Notes under the pieces: model-generated
Databases searched by the model: none
What the model saw: the letters and a program-made list of their open reading frames with translations, nothing else
What the model was told of the DNA's origin: nothing
Program-made: the position numbers and the translations under genes
Part shown: positions 44,301 through 56,300 of the stretch, in pieces
Layout: each line of letters opens with the position of its first letter
How positions within the stretch are numbered: the stretch's first letter is position 1
Source: Arion vulgaris
Lineage: Eukaryota > Mollusca > Gastropoda > Stylommatophora > Arionidae
Direction of reading: 5' to 3'
Assembly (NCBI GenBank): GCA_020796225.1
Contig: CM036754.1
Coordinates: 13,903,867-13,967,866 of the forward strand
DNA length: 64,000 bases

Positions 44301-47300
44301 GAGGTTGCTGTAATGTTTAGTGGTTGTGAGGTTGCTGTAATATATAGTGGTGTTGATGCTGCTGTAATGTATAGTGTGGTGAGGTTGTTGTAATGTATAG
44401 TGGTTGTGAGGTTGCTGTAATGTATAGTGTGGTGAGGCTGCTGTAGTGTATAGTAGTGATGATAACAATCCTTCATTTGTTGTTGTCCAGGTACATTTTC
44501 TTCCTCCTGCTGGTCACTGCAAGTTTGGGAAAGTGGTTGGAGAAGCAGGGCATTAACTCAGTTGATATCAGTTTCAGAGATTACTTCCCTTTAACAAGAG
44601 TTACGGACATGGACTGCAGGTTAGGTGAGATACCAGAAACTATCCCCTCACAGTAAAGTTGTGAAGGGAGGGGGATGTTGTATTGACATGCTTATAGTTT
44701 AGGTAAACATTTGTCCTTGGTGTGACACACACACAGGTACACATTTGTTCTTAGTATATTTTCTATGAGCAAAATTATGAGTTTTTAAACAAGGATCTAA
44801 TCTTTTTCCCATGAAACAAATAAAGATGTACTCTGGCAGGTAGGTGTATGTATGAATTTATTCCCACCAATAGAAAGTATCAGTCGTTGACAGTCAGCCT
44901 GTGAGTGAGTCCAGTAAACGGTTGTTGGATTTTCATTTGTCACAAAATGAAGGAGCCATTTGAGCAGCATAATTTTCATCCAATTTTTCTAAGATGCAAT
45001 ACCCGCATGTAAACTATTCGGAAGATTCAACAGGCTTTCAGCAACGATTCCGTTAGCTTCACATAAATTAATTAGTGGTCCTTTCATTTCAAAGATGGTT
45101 ACACATCAGAGGAGAGGGGAGAACATTCTGGTAGACTTTCCACTAGCCGAAAGGATGAGGTTGTTGACATGTGCTGACTTGAGCCGTCATGTCACCATCT
45201 GAAAACTTGAGGACAAGGTGTGAATAAGCATTGCTTTGGTACATTACATTTTGATGATCATTAATTGCCTTTATGGTGTTGTGTAATGTAAATTAATGGA
45301 GTTGTGGACAACAGGAACATAGCAGCTACATCATGTTTGTATCTGATTCAGACTTTCTTGGCCACACACAACATCCATGTTATTTGTCAGGCATCCTACT
45401 CTTCTGTGGTTGCTGACTGTTTTCAAAGCTGAAAATGCCACAGGAAGTAACCTGTTTGAGTCACACACAAGAAGATGCTATGGGAAACACTATGACTAAT
45501 CTACTTCATTCCCAAAGAGGCCTTCTGGAATAGTTTCCAGCAAACGCCGAATCATTGGAAGAAGTATATGTACTCCTAAGGAAAGTACTTGGGAGATTAA
45601 GCTTTCAGAACTCCAGGTGAGTAATTGTTTATTTTAACAGCTAAAGGTCAAATACTTTACTCAGATCTGCTTCAAAGATTTGTTGTGTTCATATAATTTG
45701 TGGTTTTATTCCATTTCTTTTATTTTCATACCTTCTTTATCCTGATCAAATGTAAACTTATTTTGGTTATTGGTTACTAAACTGATGTCATTGCACTCTG
45801 GGCAGACCCATAGATGCTCAGTCTCCACCAACATATCTGCGAAGAATTTGCATACTGATGGTTCCTGTGGCTCCATTATTTTACAGATGCAAACTTATTT
45901 TACTATGCAATTGTAGTAATAGTTTTTTCTTGTCATTACGTAAATCTGTTCCAGATATATATAAACTTTAGTTTGATAGGACCAAGTAGGACACTAGCAG
46001 GACATAAATGAGATCAGATAAGAGGACACATTCAGACTGATACTTTCTACTTATTTCTGTTACAGAGTTACGAGAGTTGTCAGGCTCTGACATCACATCA
46101 CTAGAACTGTTTATATCCAAGAGCTGGCTTATCAGCAACGGCAATATCAACATTTTCAAATCAGCAGTCGCACACTATCAACATCACAAGTAAGGGGATG
46201 TAATTACTGGTCCCATTAATGTTGACATAACTTAGCAGCGGATGATAAATTCATACAAGAGTGTTGCTGTAGTAGTGACATGTAGACTAGAACTAAGTAT
46301 ATGCTTGGTTCATACAAGAGTGTTGCAGTAGTAGTGACATGTAGACTAGAACTAAGTATATGCTTGGTTCATACAAGAGTGTTGCTGTAGTAGTGACATG
46401 TAGACGAACTAAGTGTATGCTTGGTGCATACAAGAGTGTTGCTGTAAAAGTGTCATGCAGACTAGAACTAAGTGTATGCTTGGTCCATACAAGAGTATTG
46501 CTGTTTCTTGCAGGTTTGGATCATGTGTTGTTCTGCTTCTTCCACTGCTTGAACATGCTCTCAGAAAAATGTTTGTGGTTGTCAATAATTGTCCAGACAG
46601 ACTGGTCACTGCTGAGGTAAGACAATAATTGTCCAGACAGACTGGTCACTGCTGACATCAGACAATAGTTGTCCAGATAGACTGGTCACTGCTGATGTCA
46701 GACATTAAATGTCCAGAAGTCAAGATTGATAGGGCAATGACCTAATTGTGTCACATGATTCATATTTCAAAAGTTGATCACAGATTTAATAATAGATCCC
46801 ATCATCCGTGACATCAAGCATGTGGTACAGATGTGCTGGTAGCATCAAGCATGTGGTACAGATGGACTGGCCACATTGTGTAGATGCATGATAAATGCAT
46901 CACAAAACAGCAGATATATGGCGAGCTATATAGTGGCAGACGACTGGTTAGTGGACAGGAAAAATGATAAATAAAGCTGGAGATTTCTTGTGCAGGATCA
47001 CTAAATGGGGCGTTGCAAGTGCACAAGAGAGATTCACATAGCTGAGAATTTGTATAATGCTTAGGTGCAGGAAGAAATGAGCTATGTGGAAAGACAGAAC
47101 ACACAACACCCGCATTTTCAACACTGATCTTGCATGCTACCACCTGATGTAGGAGCTTGTGTTTCAGGATTGAACTCTACACTCACTTCCACACATACAC
47201 ACACCAGAGAGGTGCAACAACACATGTCTGAGGCTGTTTTCATCATCCCTTGTGATGAACTGCTTTTACTATTATTATTACAGTAAACAATGAGTTCAGT

Positions 47301-50300
47301 GTGTTCTCAGAGTAACAGGCTGGATGATATCAGTTTGCAGTTGCTGTCATCAGATCTTTGTCTAGCAGCAACACTAGTTTGTTGGTAACATAGAACATTC
47401 TCTTGCAAGACTGTCCTCTTCTGGATGAGCTGAGAAGCAACATGGGGCCACACCCAGTTGACCTAAAAACTAAGTTTTAGGAAACCTGACAGACCTGAAA
47501 CTGACTGCCCAGTTTGTGGTCCACAATAAACTAAGCGCATGACCAGAGATCGCTGAAGATGGAAACCTGACAAACCTGAAGCTGACTGTCTGGTTTGTGG
47601 TCCACAGTAAACTAAGCGCATGATCAGAGATCGCTAAAGAAGAAAATCTGGCAAACCTGAAGCCGACTGCTCAGTTTGTGGTCCACAGTAAACTAAGCAC
47701 ATGACCAAAGGTTGCTGAAGAAGAAGGAGAAATACTTAGTTGGTGAAGTTAGTTAGTAAGCATGTTTTTCCTCATGGTAAAGGTGATACCTAGTTCAAAC
47801 AGGCTAGGAGCTTGATTCTGGTTTACCTCTTGTTCTTATATTTATTCTCTATTGTTTGGTATATATGCTTCATGAATTCTTCACATACATATCTAATGTT
47901 TGGTTGTCTATTATATAATAATGTTTGATTTACTATTATATAATAATGTTTGGTTTACTATTATATAATAATGTTTGGTTGACTATTATATAATAATGTT
48001 TGGTTTACTATTATATAATAATGTTTGGTTTGCTATTATATAATAATGTTTGGTTGATTATTATATAATAATGTTTGGTTTACTATTATATAATAATGTT
48101 TGGTTTGCTATTATATAATAATGTTTGATTTGCTATTATATAATAATGTTTGGTTGACTATTATATAATAATGTTTGGTTGACTATTATATAATAATGTT
48201 TGGTTTACTATTATATAATAATGTTTGGTTTACTATTATATAATAATGTTTGGTTGACTATTATATAATAATGTTTGGTTTACTATTATATAATAATGTT
48301 TGGTTTGCTATTATATAATAATGTTTGGTTGATTATTATATAATAATGTTTGGTTTACTATTATATAATAATGTTTGGTTGATTATTATATAATAATGTT
48401 TGGTTTACTATTATATAATAATGTTTGGTTTGCTATTATATAATAATGTTTGGACACAGTGTTAGATGTTTTCTGTATGCCTGTATAACATTTATGTTTG
48501 TATAATGTTTGTATATACCTGTATATGTTTGTTTGTGTTTGTGTATGTCTGTGCAAGATGTTGAAATAAGGATACGAAATTTACCAAAATGTTTCTTGAC
48601 ATTTGATTTGTTGTTGCAATCTACAGGCAACAAGGTTGTATACAACATTTGAAGAGGTACATCTAATTCTGTTGTCTTGTTTGTTCTTGTTTTATTTACC
48701 TTCACATTTGACAAGTCTAATAAATTCACATTTGACACATATGAAAGCTATCAGGCAGAGGAGTAGAGGTAAACCTCTAACAAAGGAGATGTAAGGCATC
48801 TCTTACCCGTGTCAGTCTACGGGACACATTTTGGCAAGGTGGAGTACCTGTTTAGCCCCCTTCCCCACCCGTATGTTGCCAGAATAAACCTGGCCAGCAA
48901 TGGCAGAATGCGGGATGGCCATTCAGAGTCAGAACTGTTTGATTCTGAACACGACTTTGCTAGCGCATTTTCGTCATGTTTGGTTGGGTATTTTCTGGTT
49001 TCGTTTGCCGAGCTACTGAGTTAGTGCTTGAGCAACGCTGTGAGCTATGAATGTTACATGGAATGCTTTTGCTGTGTCAACCGTGCGTTTGTTGTGTGTA
49101 TTCAGAAAATGGCGGGTAGCGGTTATGGAACAAGCTCAATCTGCCGTATGCAGTTATATTGCGAGTGCAGAAAACTGGATTTTGTCATGATTGATGTTCC
49201 TTCGACAAGAATTGCAATTCAAGTGATGAACAGTTTTGTGTTGCTACATTAGCGATGGCCATATGCATTTTATGCGGTGTCGGTTTCTTTTTGTGGCGGC
49301 ACGCGACTGTTTCATTCTGGAATTAGTTCACACAGGAAACATTTTACAGTTCTTAGCATTTGTGGGATTTTCATTGGCACAGGAATGGAGCAATTATGGG
49401 GTGACCCGTTGCAGTGAAGTTGGAACCGTACTTATGAACTATGTTGCCAGGACTCACAAGAGGAGCAAGGAATAGTAACACTGCTACCTACATGGCATGT
49501 TGTAAGAATCAACTGAGGTGGGGGTCTAGGAAGCTACCTAGTAAATAAAAGCGAGCAGAAATCAGATGTGCTGGACTACCTGTAGGCGCATAACTGGCAC
49601 AACGTACAATCGCTCTTAGGCTCATATCACATACAAATCACAAAGAGTGGTTAACAAGTGATCAATGTGGAGCATTCAAAGAAAAGAAGCCCCATCCCTC
49701 CCTGGAAGATTAACTAGAAGCCATGGGAGTAGGTGGTGGATGAGTGCGGGAGAAGACGACAGAGTGTCAATGGTTATGGTCTCAACACTCACGATGGTAG
49801 GCAGAGGATCTATGTAATAGAGACAATGGCTACTGTCATGGATCAGTATGGTCATTGCCATGAAGGAAAGCAATGGCAGACTACCTTCCAAGAAGTTGCC
49901 CAGATAACCCTAACAGTAATATAGAATATCAGGAGGTACAGATGAGGACATTAATGCTAGGATTAGGAAGGCCCGACAGGCCTTTGCGATCCTGCACATG
50001 GTGTGGAAGTCCGCTGCCATCTCCACGAAAACAAAGCTCAGGATTTTCAGCTCAAATGTGAAGTCGGTGTTGCTGTATGGCTCGGAAACTTGGCGAGTCA
50101 CTAGGGCAAATACAAATAAGATCCAGACCTTTGTCAACGGATGTTTGCGGCGGATTCTCAGATTGAGATGGTATGATAGAGTTACAAACACGGATCTGTG
50201 GATAAGAACAGGGCAGGAACCTATGATGACACAGGTCAAGAGGAGAAGATGGCGATGGATAGGCCATACCTTGCGGAAGACACAGTCGAGTGTCACTAGA

Positions 50301-53300
50301 CAGGTGCTCGAGTGGAACCCGCAGGGAAAACGAAAAAGAGGACGCCATAAGCAGACTTGGAGACGAGGTCTTACTGAGGAGCTGAAGAGTGCTCAATTGA
50401 CCTGGGAGAACATAAAAAGAACAGCCAGAGACCGAGAAGAGTGGCGAACAACTGTTGAGGCTCTATGCTCCACGAGGAGCGGAGAGGATTAATGATGAAT
50501 ATAGAATATATAAAATAGAAGCAAGAACCATTGACAAATGATTAAAAAAACTTTGGGTGATCAAATGATGGCTGCAAGAATATGCAGTGGTACATAATAT
50601 TAGTTTGACATAAGGCAGGGAGTCAGACAAAGTTGCATCTGCTGCCTGCCTTGCCTGTTTATTATATATGCAGAAAACTTCATGAGGAATGTTACAGAAG
50701 ATAGCGGAAAAGAACAGTACAGTCTCTTTAAAATTGGAGGAAAAGAACAGCCTCAACTAAGATAGGCTTACTATACAGTTTTACTGTCAACATCGCAAAA
50801 ATGGATTCAGAAATTAATCATGAAAGTGCAAGAAAAAGAAAAAAACTAAATATATATCTAAATGTGGCAAAAATAAAAATAATGACGAAGATAAAACAAG
50901 CATAATAAAGAGTATTTTTATCGACAAGAAAATAGAAAATGTGAACAGTTTTGCATATCTTGATTCACTGCTAACAAAAGATGTAAATGGGATAAAGGAA
51001 ATTTTAAAAAAAACACGTCCTTACCAAAAAAATTAAAGAACTAAAAACGATATGGAATGGAACTGATAGGAAAACAGAGATCGAAATACTAAAAGCATGC
51101 ATATTCCTAGTGGCAATGTATGGGTGTGAAACATGGACATTTAACAAGATAGTGAAAAAACATATATGTGCTTTTGAATATAAGTGTTACAGAAGAGTCC
51201 TTCTTATATCATGGACATAGAAGTGAACAAATATATATATCCAGAAAGAACTCAGAATCAAAGAAAACTGTCTGATGTTGCAAATAAGAGTGAGAAAATT
51301 GAAGTATTTTGGACATATAAAAAAATATGAAGGGCTGGAGAGAACCATTATGGAAGTAGGCATCCTGACAAAAGGAGAAGAGGAAGACCAAGAGAAGATG
51401 GATTCAGGATGTAACTGATGATTTGAGCATGACAGCTGCAGAGGCAAGACATCTGACCTATAAGAGAAAGAAATTCCAGGGACTGTTAGAGGGGAAAATT
51501 CTGCTCAGGACAAGCTATTTGATGATGAAAGCTTTTAAAAAGTTGGCAAGTATGAGAGCTATTAACATTTGACAAATATGAGACTTATTGACATTGGAAA
51601 AGTATCATGTAACACTCAACAAATGTAGTTTTTATCTTGGTATTCTAATCTTGTTGACTAGCTCAATAAATCTCTCATGGGACATCTCTGTGGTTAAGCC
51701 ATTGCCTTGCGTTCTGAAGATTGAGGGTTCAAATCCAGACCACATCGCTCTGTTCATGAAAGCATTTTTTCCAGAGACCCCTAGGATTGTTGCAGAAGCT
51801 ATGGGTTTTTGCTTTGCTCTTTACTCATGACAGGTGACCCCCTGCCATTTGACCATTTGTGCTGTGAAGGATTGAGCAATATATGGGGTAAAACCTGGTG
51901 CAATAAAGTTTCTTTATCGCTTGTCTCTCATTACTGTCCCCATAGTCCCAGATAAATCTCTCACTACTGTCCTCATAGTCCCATATAAATCTCATTACTG
52001 TCCCCATAGTCCCAGATAAATCTCTCATTACTGTCCCCATAATCCCAGATAAATATCTCATTACTGTCCACATAATCCCAGAAAAATCTCTCATTGCTGT
52101 CCCCAAAGTCCCAGATAAATCTCTCATTACTGTCCCCAAAGTCCCAGATAAATCTCTCATTACTGTCTCCATAGTCCCAGATACATCTCTCATTACTGTC
52201 CTCATAGTCCCAGATAAATTTCTCATTACTGTCCCCATAGTCCCAGATAAATCTCTCATTACTGTCCCCATAGTCCCAGCTAAATCTCTCATTACTGTCC
52301 TCATAGTCCCAGATAAATCTCTCATTACTGTCCCCATAGTCCCAGATAAATCTCTCATTACTGTCCCCATAGTCCCAGATAAATATCTCATTACTGTCCC
52401 CATAATCCCAGATAAATATCTCATTACTGTCCACATAATCCCAGAAAAATCTCTCATTACTGTCCCCATAGTCCCAGATAAATCTCTCATTACTGTCCCC
52501 AAAGTCCCAGATAAATCTCTCATTACTGTCCCCATAGTCCCAGATAAATCTCTCATTACTGTCCCCATAGTCCCAGATAAATCTCTCATTACTGTCCCCA
52601 TAATCCCAGATAAATATCTCATTACTGTCCACATAATCCCAGAAAAATCTCTCATTGCTGTCCCCAAAGTCCCAGATAAATCTCTCATTACTGTCCCCAA
52701 AGTCCCAGATAAATCTCTCATTACTGTCCCCATAGTCCCAGATAAATCTCTCATTACTGTCCTCATAGTCCCAGATAAATCTCTCATTACTGTCCCCAAA
52801 GTCCCAGATAAATCTCTCATTACTGTCCCCATAGTCCCATAAATTCTCATTACTGTCCCCAAAGTCCCAGATAAATCTCTCATTACTGTCCCCATAGTCC
52901 CAGATAAATCTCTCATTACTGTCCCATAGTCCCAGATAATCTCTCATTACTGTCCCCATAAGTCCCAGATAAATTCTCATTACTGTCCCATAGTCCCAAA
53001 TAAATCTCATTACTGTCCCCATAGTCCCAGATAAATCTCTCATTACTGTCCCCATAGTCCCAGATAAATCTCCATTACTGTCCCCATAGTCCCAGATAAA
53101 TCTCTCATTACTGTCCCCAAAGTCCCAGATAAATCTCTCATTACTGTCCCCATAGTCCCAGATAAATCTCTCATTACTGTCCCCATAGTCCCAAATAAAC
53201 TCCATTACTGTCCCCAATCCAATAAATCTCTATTACTGTCCCCATAGTCCCAGATAAATCTCTCATTACTGTCCCCATAGTCCCAGATAAATCTCTCATT

Positions 53301-56300
53301 ACTGTCCCCATAGTCCCAGATAAATCTCTTATCTCTCATTACTGTCCCCATAGTCCCAGATAAATCTCTCATTACTGTCCCCAAAGTCCCAGATAAATCT
53401 CTCATTACTGTCCCCAAAGTCCCAGATAAATCTCTCATTACTGTCCCCATAGTCCCAGATAAATCTCTCATTACTGTCCCCATAGTCCCAGATAAATCTC
53501 TCATTACTGTCCCCATAGTCCCAGATAAATCTCTCATTACTGTCCCCATAGTCCCAGATGAATATCTCTCATTACTGTCCCCATAATCCCAGATAAATCT
53601 CTCATTACTGTCCCATAGTCCCAGATAAATCTCTCATTACTGTCCCATAGTCCCAGATAATACTCTCATTACTGTCCCTACAAGTCCCAGATAAATCTCT
53701 CATTACTGTCCCCATAGTCCCAGATAAATCTCTCATTACTGTCCTCATAGTCCCAGATAAATCTCTCATTACTGTCCCTATAGTCCCAGATAAATCTCTC
53801 ACTACTGTCCCCATAGTCCCAGATGAATCTCTCATTACTGTCCCCATAATCCCAGATAAATCTCTCATTACTGTCCCCATAGTCCCAGATAAATCTCTCA
53901 CTACTGTCCCATAGTCCCAAATAAAACTCTCATTACTGTCCCAAAGTCCCAGATAAATCTCTCATTACTGTCCCCATAGTCCCAGATAAATCTCTCACTA
54001 CTGTCCCCATAGTCCCAAATAAAACTCTCATTACTGTCCCCATAGTCCCAGATAAATCTCTCATACTGTCCCATAGTCCCAAATAAAACTCTCATTACTG
54101 TCCCCAAAGTCCCAGATAAATCTCTCATTACTGTCCCCATAGTCCCAGATAAATCTCTCACTACTGTCCCCATAGTCCCAAATAAAACTCTCACTACTGT
54201 CCCCAAAGTCCCAGATAAATCTCTCATTACTGTCCCCATAGTCCCAGATAAATCTCTCATTACTGTCCCCATAGTCCCAGATAAATCTCTCACTACTGTC
54301 CCCATAGTCCCAGATAAATCTCTCACTACTGTCCCCATAGTCCCAAATAAAACTCTATTACTGTTCATTAGTCCATGATAAATCTCTCATTACTGTCCCC
54401 ATAGTCCCAGATAAATCTCTCACTACTGTCCCATAGTCCCAGATAAATCTCTCATTACTGTCCCAAAGTCCCAGATAAATCTCTCATTACTGTCCCCATA
54501 GTCCCAGATAAATCTCTCATTACTGTCCCCATAGTCCCAGATAAATTTCTCATTACTGTCCCCATAGTCCCAGATAAATCTCTCATTACTGTCCCCATAG
54601 TCCCAGATAAATCTCTCATTACTGTCCATAAGTCCCAGATAAATCTCTCATTACTGTCCCCAAAAGTCCCAGATAAATCTCTCATTACTGTCCCCATAGT
54701 CCCAGATGAATCTCTCATTACTGTCCCCATAATCCCAGATAAATCTCTCATTACTGTCCCATAGTCCCAGATAAATCTCTCATTATGCCCATACATCCCA
54801 GATAAATCTCTCATTGTCCCATAGTCCCAAATAAATCTCTATACTGCCCATATCCCAATAACCCTGTCCAAAGTCCCAGATAAATCTCTTATCTCCATTA
54901 CTGTCCCCATAGTCCCAGATGAATCTATCATTACTGTCCCCATAGTCCCAAATAAAACTCCCATTACTGTCCCCAAAGTCCCAGATAAATCTCTCATTAC
55001 TGTCCCAAAGTCCCAGATAAATCTCTCATTACTGTCCCCATAGTCCCAGATAAATCTCTCATTACTGTCCCCATAGTCCCAGATAAATTCTTATCTTCAT
55101 TACTGTCCCCATAGTCCCAGATGAATCTCTTATCTCTCATTACTGTCCCCATAATCCCAGATAAATCTCTTATTACTGTCCCCATAGTCCCAGATAAATA
55201 TCTCACTACTGTCCCCATAGTCCCAAATAAAACTCTCATTACTGTCCCCAAAGTCCCAGATAAATCTCTCATTACTGTCCCCAAAGTCCCAGATAAATCT
55301 CTCATTACTGTCCCCATAGTCCCAGATAAATCTCTCATTACTGTCCTCATAGTCCCAGATAAATCTCTCATTACTGTCCCTATAGTCCCAGATAAATCTC
55401 TCATTACTGTCCCCATAGTCCCAGATGAATATCTCATTACTGTCCCCATAATCCCAGATAAATCTCTCATTACTGTCCCCATAGTCCCAGATAAATCTCT
55501 CACTACTGTCCCCATAGTCCCAGATAAATCTCTCATTACTGTCCCCATAGTCCCAGATAAATTTCTCACTACTGTCCCCATAGTCCCAAATAAAACTCTC
55601 ATTACTGTCCCCAATGTCCCAGATAAATCTCTCATTACTGTCCTCATAGTCCCAGATAAATCTCTCATTACTGTCCCTATAGTCCCAGATAAATCTCTCA
55701 CTACTGTCCCCATAGTCCCAGATGAATCTCTCATTACTGTCCCCATAATCCCAGATAAATCTCTCATTACTGTCCCCATAGTCCCAGATAAATCTCTCAC
55801 TACTGTCCCCATAGTCCCAAATAAAACTCTCATTACTGTCCCCAAAGTCCCAGATAAATCTCTCATTACTGTCCCCATAGTCCCAGATAAATCTCTCACT
55901 ACTATCCCCATAGTCCCAAATAAAACTCTCACTACTGTCCCCAAAGTCCCAGATAAATCTCTCATTACTGTCCCCATAGTCCCAGATAAATCTCTCACTA
56001 CTGTCCCCATAGTCCCAAATACAACTCTCATTACTGTCCCCATAGTCCCAGATAAATCTCTCACTACTGTCCCCATAGTCCCAAATAAAACTCTCATTAC
56101 TGTCCCCAAAGTCCCAGATAAATCTCTCATTACTGTCCCCATAGTCCCAGATAAATCTCTCATTACTGTCCCCATAGTCCCAGATAAATCTCTCACTACT
56201 GTCCCCATAGTCCCAAATAAAACTCTCATTACTGTCCCCAAAGTCCCAGATAAATCTCTCATTACTGTCCCCATAGTCCCAGATAAATCTCTCACTACTG

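Noticed and set aside
49998..50492. Host gene of 164 residues with a clean open frame
   Set aside because: Motifs ([31 protein letters not shown]) are those of LINE ORF2 ends; other copies are in the window.
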